Part shown: piece after piece, positions 8,358-18,515 of the stretch
How positions within the stretch are numbered: the first letter of the stretch is position 1
Layout: each line of letters opens with the position of its first letter
DNA from: Hippea sp. KM1
GTDB taxonomy: Bacteria; Campylobacterota_A; Desulfurellia; Desulfurellales; Hippeaceae
Assembly (NCBI RefSeq): GCF_000526195.1
Contig: NZ_JAFP01000001.1
Coordinates: forward strand, 532,001-596,000
DNA: 64,000 nucleotides
Direction of reading: 5' to 3'
Notes under the pieces: generated by a model
The model's input: only the letters and a program-made list of their open reading frames with translations
The model's database searches: none
What the model was told of the DNA's origin: nothing
Position numbers and translations under genes: made by a program

Positions 8358-11300
8358 CTATGCTATCCTTCTAAACTCCTCTTCCGGCATGGGCCTGAAG
8401 AAGAAATACCCCTGGAAGTAATCGCACCCCATGTCTTTAAGTATGTCAAACTGCTCCTTCTTTTCTATTCCTTCTGCTATGGTTTTTATGCCGAGTTTTT
8501 TGCTTAAGAATATTATGGACTCAACGATGTTTCTTGTGTGTTTTGAATGTGTTATCTCTTTTGTAAACGATATGTCTATCTTTAGGCTTTCTATCTTTAG
8601 TCTGGAAAGATAGGATAGCGATGAATATCCGGTGCCGAAATCATCAATCGAAAACGAAACACCGATAGTTTTGAGTCGTTCTATGAGGTTGTTTAAATGG
8701 GTAAAGTTTTCTATAAATGCCCTTTCGACAATCTCAAGCTTTAGCAGTGATGGTTTTATGCCGTATCTGTCTATCCTTGAGGATATTTCGCCATAGAGGT
8801 TTTCTTTATTTAGACTCTTTGTTGATAGATTTACAGATATGGGTATGTTTATGCGGTGGTTTTTGATGATTTTTATAACCTCTTCGACCACCTGCATCTC
8901 AACCGCCTTTATCAGATCGGTCTGTTCTAAATAAGGTATAAACTCCATAGGTGGTATGAGTTTAGAATCATTTTTCCATCTAAGGAGCGATTCTGCACCG
9001 CATATCTTTTCTTTGCTATCCACATAGGGTTGGAAGAACGGCGTGAATTCGTTTCTCTCTAATGCCAAATGGAGTTGCGATTTTAATTTCAATATGCGTG
9101 TGGCTGTGGTTTCAAAGTCCTTCCTAAAAAACCCTAATTGGTTTTCACCTTTGATTTTGGCATCGGCAAGGGCTATTTGGGCCTTATCGAGCAGGTCTTT
9201 GGCCTCATTGCCATCTTTTGGAAACAGGCTGATGCCTATGTTAAAGGATAGGTGTATGGTTTTGTTTTCTATATTATACGGTTCTTTTAGGTTGTTCATT
9301 ATCCTCGCCAATGCGGTTGCCACATTTTCCTCAAATTTTAAGTCCTTTAGAATAACCCCAAATCTCTCTGATTCCAACTTGGCGGCTATATCGTATTTGT
9401 AAACGCTCTCTTTTAGCCTCTTTCCGATGGCTTTTAATACCTCATTGCCCGTCTCAAACCCGAAGGCTTCGTTTATACTCTTAAACGAAATGGGGTTTAT
9501 TATGGCAACAGCCCCCACCAGCTTCTCTGCTTTTGCCCTTACTATAAATCGCTCTAAGGATTCCATAAATGTATTGTAATTGGGCAGTGATGTTAGCCTG
9601 TCGTAATGTATGATATGGTTTAACTCTTGCATCAGTTGCTCTTCGTTTGTTAGCTGCTTGCCTGCCGCTATGAAGTATTCTATACGGCCGTTTACCTTAT
9701 AAGGCACAATGGTATTGATAAAGTCAATTACCGTTCCATCCTTCTTTCTGTGCGATAATACACCGGAGAACGGTTTACCCTTCGATAGGCTTTCGTAAAA
9801 CCTCTTTGTGTATTCTCTGTCGTCATTTTTGGTTGAAAATATGGAGTGGTGTTGACCTATGAGCTCTTCCTTTGTGTATCCACTTAGGTTTTCGGCCGTT
9901 TTGTTGGAATAGATTATGTTAAAATTCTTATCCAGAACCACGATAAAGTCGAATCCCCAATCCAGGGCAGTTAGGATCATCTTATGAAACATCTCCTCAT
10001 GCAGCTTGCTGAGCGTTGATGAAAGCTGTTGTTTGATAATCTCTAACAATTTATACGATTTCTTGTCAAAGAACCCTATCCTTTTTGATATTAACACCAC
10101 CACAAATTTTTCGTTGTTTTTTGTTATGATAGGTATTGCGCAACATGAGCCGATCTCCTTTTTGTTGGCCATATCGTTTATCGATTTGACTTTAAACGAC
10201 TTCATGTTGCTTTGGATGTATACCCTGTTATACTTTATGGCCTTTAGGGCAGGTATGTGCGCTATGTCTTTGTTTTTTAGTTGTTTTAGGGTTTCTGATA
10301 GTGTTTGTGGTATATTTTTGTATCTTGAATCTTTGGCGTATATATGCCTTATGTTCATTTTGCAGTCGGCTATGAAGGCAACCTCAAAATCCCCTATATC
10401 GGCAAGTATCTTTATGGACTGTTTTAAGAACTCCTCCTGGTTTTTGAGGTTTAGTGAGAGCTTGGTTAAATGATACAAAACACCGTATAGCTTAACCTCT
10501 ATCTTTAGCGTTTTCTTAAGGGACACCTCTTTTGTTATATCCCTTGCCAGGCTTACAAACTTAAAGGGTCTGTTGTTTTTAAAGATGGGAAGTATTGTTT
10601 CATCTAAATAAAAAACACTGCCACTCTTTGTCTTGTTGGGTAATACACCCCTCCATATTTTCCCTGAGTTTATTGTTTTCCACAGGTTTTTGTAAAAATC
10701 TACATCCCTTTTGTTTGATTTGAATATAGATACGCTCTTGCCTATTAACTCCTCCTTGGAATACCCTGATATTGCCTCAACAGCCTCGTTTACCCTTAAG
10801 ATCCTGCCGTTTCTATCGGCGACCAGAAACCAGTTGGGCGATGCCTCTATGGCCCTGTTTAGAAGCACGGATTCGTTTTTTAGGTCGATGTTTGATATTG
10901 AAAATGATAGTGTTTCCTTTAACTCCTCCAACAGCCTTAAATGGCTTTCATCGAACGAACCCTTAAACCTACTCATTACAAGCAGGATGTATTCCGATAT
11001 GGAGTTTTTAAGGATCGGTATGGCATATAGGGGGTGTATGTTGCAATCCCTCAATATGCCATCAGGATCGTTTAGATGGGCATCCCTTAAAACATCTGGC
11101 ACCAATACAGAAACCCGGTTTTTGGCAATTTCTGATATGAAGAAGGGGTTTTTATTGATGAATAAGTCGATCAGGTGGTCTAATTGTGCGCTTTGTCTAA
11201 TTTTGGCTGTAGAAGCAGACAGGCCGCCGCTTTCTGTTTTTAAAAGCAGGCAGCCCTCAAAACCTATCTCATCCACGACGATGGAGCAGACCTTCTTTAG

Positions 11301-11789
11301 AAGGCTATCTTCGTCTGTTTCTTTAAGGACAACCGATTCTATACGGCTTAAGGCTTCAAATAGGGCTTGATAGGTTTTCTCTTTTGTTCTGTCTATTAGT
11401 ATTGCTAATCCTGACGGTTTACCCTCATAGGTTATGCTGTATGTGAAGCTGTCTATCCAGACAAAGGCGTTCTTGTTGTTTTTTACAGCGATCTCCCTGT
11501 ATTCCTTTAGGGATCCCAACCCGTTTATTCTGGGTGTTGTCGATGTTCTGCCCTTTACAGCCTCGATTATCTCTTCTTTGTGGGAATGGATGAAATCAAG
11601 GAAGCTTTTTCCTATAAAATCATTCCCGTTCTCAAAACCAAATATCCTGGCTGCCACATCGTTGGCAAAGACCACCCTTCCGCCTTCCTGGTATATGAAG
11701 ACACCAACAATACCGGTTGTTTTAAATATGTCGAATATAGGCGATTCCGATACCATTTTAGCTTTGGATTTTTCTATTTTACCCATCAT
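8358..11789 (-). CDS. PAS-GAF-PAS-GAF-PAS-GGDEF-EAL signalling protein, probable c-di-GMP phosphodiesterase
   Basis: A 1143-residue soluble sensor without obvious membrane segments. Approximate order: PAS 15-130, GAF 150-300, PAS 305-430, GAF 440-610, PAS 620-745, GGDEF 750-905, EAL 915-1140. The GGDEF signature is degenerate (ESERFG), so cyclase activity is unlikely. The EAL domain reads ESLLRW in place of EALLRW but keeps the Asn in VNLS, the Glu in [19 protein letters not shown], the Glu in AEGIE and FQGYFF, so it probably hydrolyses c-di-GMP. It overlaps the upstream MCP gene by 4 bases, suggesting the receptor and the c-di-GMP enzyme work on the same motility decision. Confidence 0.9.
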   Translation of the reverse strand: MMGKIEKSKAKMVSESPIFDIFKTTGIVGVFIYQEGGRVVFANDVAARIFGFENGNDFIGKSFLDFIHSHKEEIIEAVKGRTSTTPRINGLGSLKEYREIAVKNNKNAFVWIDSFTYSITYEGKPSGLAILIDRTKEKTYQALFEALSRIESVVLKETDEDSLLKKVCSIVVDEIGFEGCLLLKTESGGLSASTAKIRQSAQLDHLIDLFINKNPFFISEIAKNRVSVLVPDVLRDAHLNDPDGILRDCNIHPLYAIPILKNSISEYILLVMSRFKGSFDESHLRLLEELKETLSFSISNIDLKNESVLLNRAIEASPNWFLVADRNGRILRVNEAVEAISGYSKEELIGKSVSIFKSNKRDVDFYKNLWKTINSGKIWRGVLPNKTKSGSVFYLDETILPIFKNNRPFKFVSLARDITKEVSLKKTLKIEVKLYGVLYHLTKLSLNLKNQEEFLKQSIKILADIGDFEVAFIADCKMNIRHIYAKDSRYKNIPQTLSETLKQLKNKDIAHIPALKAIKYNRVYIQSNMKSFKVKSINDMANKKEIGSCCAIPIITKNNEKFVVVLISKRIGFFDKKSYKLLEIIKQQLSSTLSKLHEEMFHKMILTALDWGFDFIVVLDKNFNIIYSNKTAENLSGYTKEELIGQHHSIFSTKNDDREYTKRFYESLSKGKPFSGVLSHRKKDGTVIDFINTIVPYKVNGRIEYFIAAGKQLTNEEQLMQELNHIIHYDRLTSLPNYNTFMESLERFIVRAKAEKLVGAVAIINPISFKSINEAFGFETGNEVLKAIGKRLKESVYKYDIAAKLESERFGVILKDLKFEENVATALARIMNNLKEPYNIENKTIHLSFNIGISLFPKDGNEAKDLLDKAQIALADAKIKGENQLGFFRKDFETTATRILKLKSQLHLALERNEFTPFFQPYVDSKEKICGAESLLRWKNDSKLIPPMEFIPYLEQTDLIKAVEMQVVEEVIKIIKNHRINIPISVNLSTKSLNKENLYGEISSRIDRYGIKPSLLKLEIVERAFIENFTHLNNLIERLKTIGVSFSIDDFGTGYSSLSYLSRLKIESLKIDISFTKEITHSKHTRNIVESIIFLSKKLGIKTIAEGIEKKEQFDILKDMGCDYFQGYFFFRPMPEEEFRRIA

Positions 11790-13396
11790 ACCTTAAATAT
11801 CTCAACCAGCTCCTTAACCTTATCAGACATATCCTTTACTTCCTCTGAGATTCTGGCTATATCCTCAACCGCTTTGGCATTTTCTTGAGCCGCCTCAACC
11901 ACCTCTTTTACCTGTGCATCGATTTCGGCAACCGTCGCAGAGAGTTGTTCTGTTGCGGCGGATGTGGTGTTGAGCTCATCGATTACGCTGTTGGCCTTCT
12001 CAACCACGCTCTCCACATGGAGCTTGTCTGTTTCTGCCCTTTTTTCCTCTTCCAGTATCATCTCGCTTGCCGTGTTTGTCTTCTCTATGGCCAATTTTGT
12101 GTCATTCTGCATTTTTATTATCATTTCCTTTATCTCGTTTGTTGCCCTCTGGGTCTTTTCAGCAAGCTTTCTGACCTCATCGGCAACAACGGCAAAGCCT
12201 CTTCCTGCCTCACCAGCCCTTGCCGCCTCAATGGCAGCATTCAATGCAAGCAGGTTGGTCTGGTCTGCTATCTCGTTTATGACATTGACGATCTGGCCTA
12301 TCTGTTTTGAGGATTCACCAACAGCGTTTATCTGCTCAATTGCCTGTTTAGCCAGTGCTGCGTTTTCCTTCATCCTTTTGACCCTTTCCTCGATGTCCTT
12401 AAGCATCTGGTTGTTAACCTCACCCACATCCTGGGCGAGTATGTTAACATTTTCTGCTGCTTTTGCAACATTGTGTATGGCCTCAACCGTGTCTTTAACG
12501 GCACTGGCCATCTCTTCCATATTTCGTGTGGTTTCCTCTGTCGATGCGGATATCTGGGTTGCACTCGATGCCAATGTTGTTGATTGATTGCTTAACTCCT
12601 CGGCGTTTCTTCTGAGCTGAATAACTATGTTCCTCATGCTGTCTATTACCCTGTTTATGCCGCTTTTTAGTATGCCTATCTCGTTGCCTGTTATGATGTC
12701 AAACCTCTTGGTTAAATCCCCTTCTGCCAGATACTCCGTCTTCTTTACGGCATTGAGCAGTGGCGTAATTATATAGGCGCTGGTTATGAAATAAAGCACG
12801 ATCATCAAGGCGATGAGTATGATTTGAGAGACAGACGCTATTACTGTTGCATTTATGCTGTTGGTTTTGATTTTTCTTGCCATGTCGTTTACGGTTTTCT
12901 TTTGATAGATCACGATTTCATCCATGGTTTTGTTTATGTTTTCTATGGTTCTGTCCACCTTGTCCATCAGCAGGTTTGTTTGTTGTGTATTTTGGTTGTT
13001 TATAAAACCCAAGGCCATGTTCTTGCCCGCTATGTATGTCTCTTTGAGTTGGTCTTTGATCCTTAGCAAGTTTTCTTTAACCGTTAGGTCGAGGTTTTTT
13101 AAGGATAAGCTGTTTTTGATTTCCTTGTTGGCTTTGTTGAAGTAAAAACTCGCCTTCTCTAAATCTTCCTCACTCTTGGTTAATGCAGCCCGTTTGAAAT
13201 AATCTGACATGTTTGATGCATCACACTTTATCTCCTCAAGGTTGGTTAGCAGGGTAAACTCCTTGGATGCTAAAAGATAGCTCCTCTTTGTGTTGTCTGT
13301 TGAGAGAATGAAATTAACCACCAGAGACACAGCTGAGATTGTAATAACAAACAATACTGAAAAAAGAAACAGTTTACGGAGAGAAATATTCTTCAT
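11786..13396 (-). CDS. Methyl-accepting chemotaxis protein (membrane receptor)
   Basis: A 536-residue receptor with TM1 near residues 9-27, a periplasmic helical four-helix-type sensor of about 155 residues, TM2 near 186-210, then a HAMP linker and a cytoplasmic signalling hairpin. The hairpin tip [18 protein letters not shown] followed by [12 protein letters not shown] is the hallmark that binds CheA and CheW. There is no C-terminal NWETF-type tether. GGAGGT precedes the ATG. The stop overlaps the next gene by ATGA. Ligand is not predictable. Confidence 0.95.
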   Translation of the reverse strand: MKNISLRKLFLFSVLFVITISAVSLVVNFILSTDNTKRSYLLASKEFTLLTNLEEIKCDASNMSDYFKRAALTKSEEDLEKASFYFNKANKEIKNSLSLKNLDLTVKENLLRIKDQLKETYIAGKNMALGFINNQNTQQTNLLMDKVDRTIENINKTMDEIVIYQKKTVNDMARKIKTNSINATVIASVSQIILIALMIVLYFITSAYIITPLLNAVKKTEYLAEGDLTKRFDIITGNEIGILKSGINRVIDSMRNIVIQLRRNAEELSNQSTTLASSATQISASTEETTRNMEEMASAVKDTVEAIHNVAKAAENVNILAQDVGEVNNQMLKDIEERVKRMKENAALAKQAIEQINAVGESSKQIGQIVNVINEIADQTNLLALNAAIEAARAGEAGRGFAVVADEVRKLAEKTQRATNEIKEMIIKMQNDTKLAIEKTNTASEMILEEEKRAETDKLHVESVVEKANSVIDELNTTSAATEQLSATVAEIDAQVKEVVEAAQENAKAVEDIARISEEVKDMSDKVKELVEIFKV

Positions 13397-13632
13397 TACA
13401 GCACCTCCATTCTTAAATTAGATTTTTTCTTAGATATTAACTTTTTTCATTCTGTAAACTCACACTTCATCTAATTTTTTATGTTGCAACAGAGTATAAA
13501 TATTTTTTTTTTTTTCTTTTCAAGAGGTTATGTTGTGATATATATTTAATTGGTAAATTTCTATGCCTAAAAATATTTTTTGTGTTGGTATTTATATTGT
13601 AAGATAATTGTATCTTAACATTACTCTTCCTC
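13397..13632. other. AT-rich intergenic region between divergent MCP and symporter genes
   Basis: No convincing gene. It holds a run of 13 T residues near 13503-13515 and the operator-like palindrome and symporter promoter listed separately. An 87-codon minus-strand frame crossing this region and the symporter start has Lys/Asn-rich, non-protein-like composition and was discarded. Confidence 0.6.
13600..13617. promoter_or_regulatory. Operator-like palindrome upstream of symporter
   Basis: TAAGATA and TATCTTA form perfect 7-base arms with a 4-base spacer (ATTG), 16 bases upstream of the -35 box for the symporter gene. The size and position fit a dimeric transcription-factor site. Regulator unknown. 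Confidence 0.4.
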
Positions 13633-13662
13633 TTTACAATGCTTTTGTCCATTTTGTAAAAT
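13633..13662 (+). promoter_or_regulatory. Sigma-70-type promoter for the symporter gene
   Basis: TTTACA (13633-13638), an 18-base spacer, then TAAAAT (13657-13662). The expected transcript start is around 13669, leaving a short leader with the GAGGGGTGG ribosome site. Confidence 0.5.
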
Positions 13663-13682
13663 AGACAATGAGGGGTGGCAAT

Positions 13683-14966
13683 ATGCAGGTTCTGTTTGTT
13701 CTTTTGCTTGTTGTTTTCAGCGGTTTTTTGCTGTTTTCCCATAGGAACATAAAGAGCGAGAGTCAGTTTACCATAGCCGGAAGGGGGTTGTCTTCAGGCG
13801 GTGTCTCCTTTGTCATTATAGGAACGCTGGTTGGCGGTGCATCGACAATAGGCACGGTTCAGCTTGCCTATACCTTCGGGCTTGCGGCCTGGATATTTAC
13901 ACTTTTTAGCGGTGTTGCCTGCCTGGTGTTGGGATTGTTTTTTTCTAAGCTATTGAGGAGTTCTGAGGTTGTCACGGTTTCTGAACTGATAGGCCTAAAA
14001 TTTGGCAAAAGGATTCAAAAATACTCAAGCATCTTTGGTTCTGTTGGTATGTATATACACATCGTTGCCCAGTTTCTTGCCGCTATGTCTATAGTTGAAA
14101 CCGTTTTCGGATTCGGTGGTATTTCGTCTATGTTGGTGGTTTTTGTGTTGATATTTGTGTTTGTCGCAAGCGGCGGTATAGTTAGTTCATCCTCTGTTGG
14201 CAAAATAAAGGTCTATCTTTTGTATGGCTTGATGGTTATGGGTGCAGCTATAGCACTTTTTAAGCAACACGGACTGTTTAGTCTTATAAACGCCGTGCCA
14301 GATATGAATATGTTGAGCCTATTCTCATACGGTAAGGCCAAGGCCTTGAAGGACATGTTCTCCATGGTTATAGGGGTTTTGTCAACCCAGACCTATCTTC
14401 AGGCCATCTTTTCTGCTAAAGACATAAAAACAGCGAGAAAGGGCGCATTCTTAAGCGCTGCGCTTATACCCCCTATAGGTCTTTTTGGTATTATAATAGG
14501 GATCTATATGCGCATACACTATCCTGAACTTGCCCAGAATACGACCCAGGTGTTTCCCTATTTTATAAAGATGTATTTCAATCCAATAATTGCCGCTATC
14601 TTTATGGCTGGCCTAACGATTATTATTGTGGGCACTGCATCGGGCCTGACTTTAGGTGTTACAACCAATCTGTATGTGGATATCTTAAAAGACGGTATAT
14701 TGGCAAAATTCAGGGTATCCGAGGTGTTTAAACTTAAAACGATAGCCTTTGTTGTGCTTGCATCGTCGATGTTGATAGTTGTGTTGGGCCTGGATTCAAA
14801 GATTCTGGATTGGAGCTATATGTCTATGGGCATAAGGGGCTCTGCCGTATTTGTCCCCCTTCTTCTGATTATGTTGGTTAAGGATGAGGATTACCTAAAA
14901 AAGCTGTCCCCTGTCGTTTGGCTATCGCCTTTGGTTTATCTGCTCCTTGCCGTTTTGATGGGCTGA
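13683..14966 (+). CDS. Sodium:solute symporter family transporter
   Basis: An integral membrane protein of about 427 residues with 11-13 predicted hydrophobic segments. The sequence AGRGLSSGGVSF followed by a G-rich TLVGGASTIG stretch matches the sodium-site region of the SSS (SLC5) family. The ATG at 13683 is preferred over 13668 because GAGGGG lies 7-8 bases ahead of it. It transports an unknown substrate with Na+; family members carry sugars, carboxylates, proline or pantothenate. It is a single-gene unit followed by tRNA-Val. Confidence 0.85.
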   Translation: MQVLFVLLLVVFSGFLLFSHRNIKSESQFTIAGRGLSSGGVSFVIIGTLVGGASTIGTVQLAYTFGLAAWIFTLFSGVACLVLGLFFSKLLRSSEVVTVSELIGLKFGKRIQKYSSIFGSVGMYIHIVAQFLAAMSIVETVFGFGGISSMLVVFVLIFVFVASGGIVSSSSVGKIKVYLLYGLMVMGAAIALFKQHGLFSLINAVPDMNMLSLFSYGKAKALKDMFSMVIGVLSTQTYLQAIFSAKDIKTARKGAFLSAALIPPIGLFGIIIGIYMRIHYPELAQNTTQVFPYFIKMYFNPIIAAIFMAGLTIIIVGTASGLTLGVTTNLYVDILKDGILAKFRVSEVFKLKTIAFVVLASSMLIVVLGLDSKILDWSYMSMGIRGSAVFVPLLLIMLVKDEDYLKKLSPVVWLSPLVYLLLAVLMG

Positions 14967-15002
14967 ATAACAGTTTGGGTGATTAACAGGTGGTGTTTTT
15001 CA

Positions 15003-15030
15003 TTGACAAATTCGGGTTTTTCTATTAACT
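15003..15030 (+). promoter_or_regulatory. Promoter for tRNA-Val
   Basis: A perfect -35 TTGACA (15003-15008), 16-base spacer and TTAACT (15025-15030) lie immediately before the tRNA, whose mature 5' end is at 15046. Confidence 0.55.
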
Positions 15031-15045
15031 TTTTAGGCGGTCTGT

Positions 15046-15120
15046 GGGCGGTTAGCTCAGCGGAAGAGCGCTTGCTTCACACGCAAGAGGTCACAGGTTC
15101 GACACCTGTACCGCCCACCA
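15046..15120 (+). tRNA. tRNA-Val (CAC)
   Basis: A cloverleaf can be drawn by hand: acceptor GGGCGGT pairs with ACCGCCC, the D arm holds AGCTCAGCGGAAGAGC, the anticodon stem CTTGC/GCAAG encloses loop TTCACAC with anticodon CAC, and the T arm is CAGGTTCGACACCTG. The discriminator A and the CCA end are encoded. It reads GUG valine codons. It has its own promoter and stands alone. Confidence 0.96.
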
Positions 15121-15281
15121 TTTCTAACCATCAGCTTCTGTAAAGCCCATCTAAAACAAGCTTATAACCATCCTCCTTTGGTCTGATTTTTGTTGAATAT
15201 CAAGGTAAACCGTGTTAACCTGTAAAAAAGTTAAGCATCGGATTTTTTGTGGTTAACAAAACTTCACCAGGTCTCTTTTTC
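15121..15281. other. Intergenic region, no supported gene
   Basis: Between tRNA-Val and the glycosylase promoter. A short minus-strand frame ends in IRPKEDGYKLVLDGLYRS before a stop near 15133 and is closed upstream by a stop, so it may be the tail of a lost gene or chance. Nothing else is recognised. Confidence 0.4.
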
Positions 15282-15309
15282 TTGACTTTGTGGAATTTTT
15301 AATTATAAT
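15282..15309 (+). promoter_or_regulatory. Strong sigma-70-type promoter for the oxygen-defence operon
   Basis: TTGACT (15282-15287), 16-base spacer, and a perfect TATAAT (15304-15309). Transcription should start near 15316, giving a 30-base leader with TTGAGGTGTAA before the glycosylase ATG at 15347. Downstream genes are spaced so tightly that this promoter probably drives all six. Confidence 0.65.
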
Positions 15310-15346
15310 ACTTCGCAGTTAATAAAATTTTTCCTTTGAGGTGTAA

Positions 15347-15982
15347 ATGTTTGAAAAACTCCTTCAAATACACAACCAACTAAAGCCCCAGATAGAGAAG
15401 AAGCTTGAGGAATTCAGAGCGGTCTGGGATTCTTCAGAGGAGAGGGTTTTTGAGGAGTTGCTTTTTTGCCTTCTGACACCACAGTCGAAGGCCGAAAGGG
15501 CCTGGCAGATAATTGAAAACCTAAAAAGGGATGGCAAGCTGCTTGATTGCGATGAAGAGGAGTTAAGGGAAAGGCTTAGGGGTGTTAGGTTCAAAAACAA
15601 CAAGGCAAGGTATGTAAGGATGGCTATGGATAGATTCTCAAGAAACGGCAGGGTTATATTAAAAGAGAGGCTTTCTCTGTTTAACGATCAGAAAGAGGCC
15701 CGAAAGTGGCTGGTTGACAATGTTAAGGGAATGGGGTATAAAGAATCAAGTCATTTTTTGAGGAACATAGGAAGGGGAGAGGAGCTTTCAATTCTGGATA
15801 GGCACATCTTAAGGGCGCTTGTTGATTTAGGCCTTGTAAGAGAAATTCCAAAGACAATCACACCTTCGGTTTATCTGAGGCTTGAGGAGAAGGTTAAAAA
15901 GCTATCCAGCGCCACAGCCATACCGATGGCTCATCTGGATTTTGTTCTATGGCAGATGCAGACAAATAGGATATTTAAATAG
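15347..15982 (+). CDS. ogg: N-glycosylase/DNA lyase, Ogg2-type 8-oxoguanine DNA glycosylase
   Basis: A 211-residue helix-hairpin-helix glycosylase. The hairpin region VKGMGYKESSHFLRNIG supplies the Schiff-base Lys, and the downstream ILDRHILRAL contains the catalytic Asp, as in the archaeal/thermophile Ogg2 family. It excises 8-oxoguanine and nicks the strand by lyase action. Unlike endonuclease III it lacks a C-terminal Cys4 iron-sulfur cluster. It leads the run of oxygen-detoxification genes, with rubredoxin starting 7 bases after its stop, which fits a shared oxidative-damage role. Confidence 0.88.
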   Translation: MFEKLLQIHNQLKPQIEKKLEEFRAVWDSSEERVFEELLFCLLTPQSKAERAWQIIENLKRDGKLLDCDEEELRERLRGVRFKNNKARYVRMAMDRFSRNGRVILKERLSLFNDQKEARKWLVDNVKGMGYKESSHFLRNIGRGEELSILDRHILRALVDLGLVREIPKTITPSVYLRLEEKVKKLSSATAIPMAHLDFVLWQMQTNRIFK

Positions 15983-15988
15983 GAGGAG

Positions 15989-16165
15989 ATGGAAGTGAAG
16001 AAGTACAGATGTATCGTGTGTGGATATATTTACGATCCACAGTTGGGTGATGAGGAGAACGATATAGAGCCCAATACACCGTTTGAGGATTTACCCGAGG
16101 ATTGGACATGCCCCATATGTGGAGCATCAAAAGAAGATTTTGAGGAGGTGAAACAAGATGATTAA
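15989..16165 (+). CDS. Rubredoxin
   Basis: A 58-residue one-iron electron carrier. The four iron ligands are C8 and C11 ([11 protein letters not shown]) and C41 and C44 ([10 protein letters not shown]), with the usual aromatic positions. The AGGAGGAG ribosome site overlaps the end of the glycosylase gene. The stop overlaps the flavodiiron start by 8 bases, consistent with it being the direct electron donor to that enzyme and perhaps to the superoxide reductase downstream. Confidence 0.97.
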   Translation: MEVKKYRCIVCGYIYDPQLGDEENDIEPNTPFEDLPEDWTCPICGASKEDFEEVKQDD

Positions 16166-17342
16166 GAAGCTTAAGGAAGGTGTTTACAATGTCGGTGCTA
16201 TCGATTGGGATAGAACCCTGTTTGATGAGATAGTGCCGACCCCGCAAGGCACAAGCTATAACGCCTATCTGGTTATAGGGAAGGACAAGACGGCGTTAAT
16301 TGATACGGTTGAGCCTCAGAAATTTGATGAGTTGAAGAAGAATTTAGAGGAAATGGGTATTGAAAGGATCGATTATATAGTCTCAAACCACGCAGAACAG
16401 GACCATTCGGGCAGCATACCGATGATGTTGGATATGTATCCTGAGGCTGAGCTTATAACCAACGAGAAATGTAAGGGCTTTGAGATGGATCTGCTCCACA
16501 TACCCGAGGATAAATTCACCGTTATAAAAGAGAACGACGAGATCGATTTGGGTGGCAAGACGCTTAGGTTTATCATGACTCCCTGGGTTCACTGGCCAGA
16601 GACCATGAGCACATACCTTGTTGAGGATAGGATACTCTTTAGCTGCGACTTCTTCGGCTCCCATGTGGCCACATCCTATACATTTGCAAAATATTACGAT
16701 AAGGTCTATCACGAGGCCAAAAGATACTATGCAGAGATTATGATGCCGTTTAGGAACTTTATTGAGAAGAATATAAAGAAGGTTGAGGCTTTGGATATTG
16801 ATATGATTGCCCCAAGCCACGGGCCGGTTTTTGATAACCCCGAATACATCATAAACGCATACAAGGAGTGGATCGACCCTGAGCCGCTTAATATGGTCTT
16901 GATAGCCTTTGTTTCTATGCATGAGAGCACCAGGAAGATGGTTGAATTCTTGGCCGATGAGCTTGAGAAGAGGGGTGTTGATGTAAAGATAAGAAACCTT
17001 ACCACGGCGGATGTAGGCGAGATAGCCATGGATTTAGTTGATGTTGCAACCATTATTATAGCCACACCCACGGTGCTTGCGGGGGCTCATCCCAACGCCG
17101 TATATGGAGCGTATTTGGCCAATGTCTTAAGGCCAAAGGCCAAGTTTGCAGGTATCATAGGCTCTTTTAGCTGGGGTGGTAAGGCTGTGGATGTTATAAA
17201 ATCCAACCTATCATCGTTAAAGGTGGAGCTGCTTGAGCCTGTATTGCTCAAAGGCCTGCCCAAGAAAGAGGGGTATGAGAAGCTTAAGGAGTTTGCTCAG
17301 TTGATTTATGAGAAACACAAAGAGGCGGGGTTGATTAAATGA
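16158..17342 (+). CDS. Flavodiiron protein (rubredoxin:oxygen oxidoreductase, FprA family)
   Basis: A 394-residue cytoplasmic enzyme. The N-terminal metallo-beta-lactamase-like domain has the diiron ligands H78-x-E80-x-D82-H83 ([10 protein letters not shown]), then the His in [10 protein letters not shown], Asp in SCDFFGSH and His in APSHGPVF. The C-terminal flavodoxin domain (from about 250) binds FMN and includes [13 protein letters not shown]. It reduces O2 to water, or NO to N2O, with electrons from rubredoxin. Partner rubredoxin overlaps it by 8 bases; the peroxiredoxin gene overlaps its stop by 4. Confidence 0.96.
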   Translation: MIKKLKEGVYNVGAIDWDRTLFDEIVPTPQGTSYNAYLVIGKDKTALIDTVEPQKFDELKKNLEEMGIERIDYIVSNHAEQDHSGSIPMMLDMYPEAELITNEKCKGFEMDLLHIPEDKFTVIKENDEIDLGGKTLRFIMTPWVHWPETMSTYLVEDRILFSCDFFGSHVATSYTFAKYYDKVYHEAKRYYAEIMMPFRNFIEKNIKKVEALDIDMIAPSHGPVFDNPEYIINAYKEWIDPEPLNMVLIAFVSMHESTRKMVEFLADELEKRGVDVKIRNLTTADVGEIAMDLVDVATIIIATPTVLAGAHPNAVYGAYLANVLRPKAKFAGIIGSFSWGGKAVDVIKSNLSSLKVELLEPVLLKGLPKKEGYEKLKEFAQLIYEKHKEAGLIK

Positions 17343-17989
17343 AAAGGGCTATAGATTTCTGTCTGCCGGATCATGAGAATAACCAGCACTGCCTTGAGGA
17401 TTTTAAAGGCAACTGGATTGTGCTTTACTTCTATCCAAAGGATAACACAAGCGGTTGCACCAGGGAGGCGGTTGAGTTTTCTCAGAAAAAAGAGGAATTT
17501 GAAAGGCTGGGCGCTGTCATCATAGGCATAAGCAAGGATTCACCAAAATCACATGCCAGGTTTATAGAAAAGCACAACCTGAGCATACTACTTTTGAGCG
17601 ATGAGGAGCATAGGGTCTTGGAGGCATACGGCGCCTGGGGCAAGAAGAAGAATTACGGCAAGGAGTATTATGGCACAATAAGGAGCACATTCTTAATAGA
17701 CCCCGACTTAAACATCGTTAAAGAGTGGAAAAATGTGAGGGTTAATGGGCATGTGGATAAAGTTTTGCAGGAACTTGAAAATCTTAAAAACCAACCTATT
17801 AATAGTGAAGAAGTGGTGAATGAGGAGACAGTGATAGAGGTTCTTAAGGATAGGCCTCTAAAGACAAAGGATATTGCCGAGATGCTCAATGCCGATAAGA
17901 AGGAAATCGAAAAGATCATAAAAAAGCTTAAGAAAGAGGGCAGGATAGAAAGCCCAAAAAGATGTTATTACCAGGCAAAGGAGGTTTAG
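17339..17989 (+). CDS. 1-Cys-type BCP peroxiredoxin fused to a C-terminal winged-helix domain
   Basis: A 216-residue protein, some 60 residues longer than a normal BCP peroxiredoxin. Residues 1-150 carry the peroxidatic site YPKDNTSGCT (C40, with the Pro and Thr of the family). The resolving Cys that typical BCPs have five residues later is replaced by Val (TREAVEF). Residues about 160-209 (TVIEVLKDRPLKTKDIAEML, then KKEIEKIIKKLKKEGRI) form a winged helix-turn-helix; C209 lies at its end and could act as a distant resolving Cys. It is in the oxygen-defence operon, 1 base before ferritin. The fusion suggests a redox-responsive DNA-binding protein, which is inference. Confidence 0.88.
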   Translation: MKRAIDFCLPDHENNQHCLEDFKGNWIVLYFYPKDNTSGCTREAVEFSQKKEEFERLGAVIIGISKDSPKSHARFIEKHNLSILLLSDEEHRVLEAYGAWGKKKNYGKEYYGTIRSTFLIDPDLNIVKEWKNVRVNGHVDKVLQELENLKNQPINSEEVVNEETVIEVLKDRPLKTKDIAEMLNADKKEIEKIIKKLKKEGRIESPKRCYYQAKEV

Positions 17990-17990
17990 G

Positions 17991-18494
17991 ATGATTGCTA
18001 AAGAGATGGAAGAGGCGCTGAACAAGCAGATAAACGAGGAGTTGTATTCTGCGTATCTGTATCTGTCGATGTCTGCGTGGTTTGATTCTATTGGACTTAA
18101 GGGTTTTGCCAACTGGATGATGGTTCAGTATAAGGAAGAGACGGATCACGCCATGAGGTTGTTTAATTACCTGTCAAGGCAGGGTGCCAAGATAGAGCTT
18201 AAGGCAATTGCAGAGCCGCCAAAGGAGTGGAAATCGCCCCTTCATGCAATGGAGGAGACGCTTAAGCATGAGCAGCATATAACAAAGTGCATCAACGAGC
18301 TTGTGGATTTGGCTGAGAAGCTGAAAGATAGAGCGACCTATAACATGCTGCAGTGGTTTGTTGATGAGCAGGTCGAGGAAGAGGAGAACGACAGGGATAT
18401 AATCGATAAACTCAAACTCGTTGAAGACAGCAAGCACGGCATACTGCTTGTGGATAAAGAGTTGGCTCAAAGGCAATATAAGCCTGAAATATAA
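17991..18494 (+). CDS. ftnA: Ferritin (ferroxidase)
   Basis: A 167-residue four-helix bundle iron-storage protein. Helix A shows NEELYSAYLYLSMSAWF, helix B EETDHAMRLFNYL, and helix C-D DEQVEEEEND, giving the usual Glu/His ferroxidase ligands of FtnA. No Met-rich haem pocket of bacterioferritin is seen. It oxidises and stores Fe2+, limiting Fenton chemistry when peroxide is present. It is one base downstream of the peroxiredoxin and upstream of superoxide reductase. Confidence 0.95.
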   Translation: MIAKEMEEALNKQINEELYSAYLYLSMSAWFDSIGLKGFANWMMVQYKEETDHAMRLFNYLSRQGAKIELKAIAEPPKEWKSPLHAMEETLKHEQHITKCINELVDLAEKLKDRATYNMLQWFVDEQVEEEENDRDIIDKLKLVEDSKHGILLVDKELAQRQYKPEI

Positions 18495-18515
18495 AAAACA
18501 AGAGGAGGTGATGTT

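Noticed and set aside
11964-12587. 207-codon plus-strand frame opposite the MCP
   Set aside because: Mirror of the conserved MCP hairpin; no independent signal.
13479-13742. 87-codon minus-strand frame in the MCP-symporter gap
   Set aside because: Lys/Asn-rich translation of AT-rich DNA, overlaps the symporter start and promoter.
15121-15281. Possible gene tail ending IRPKEDGYKLVLDGLYRS on the minus strand
   Set aside because: Only about 22 codons after an in-frame stop; too short to call.
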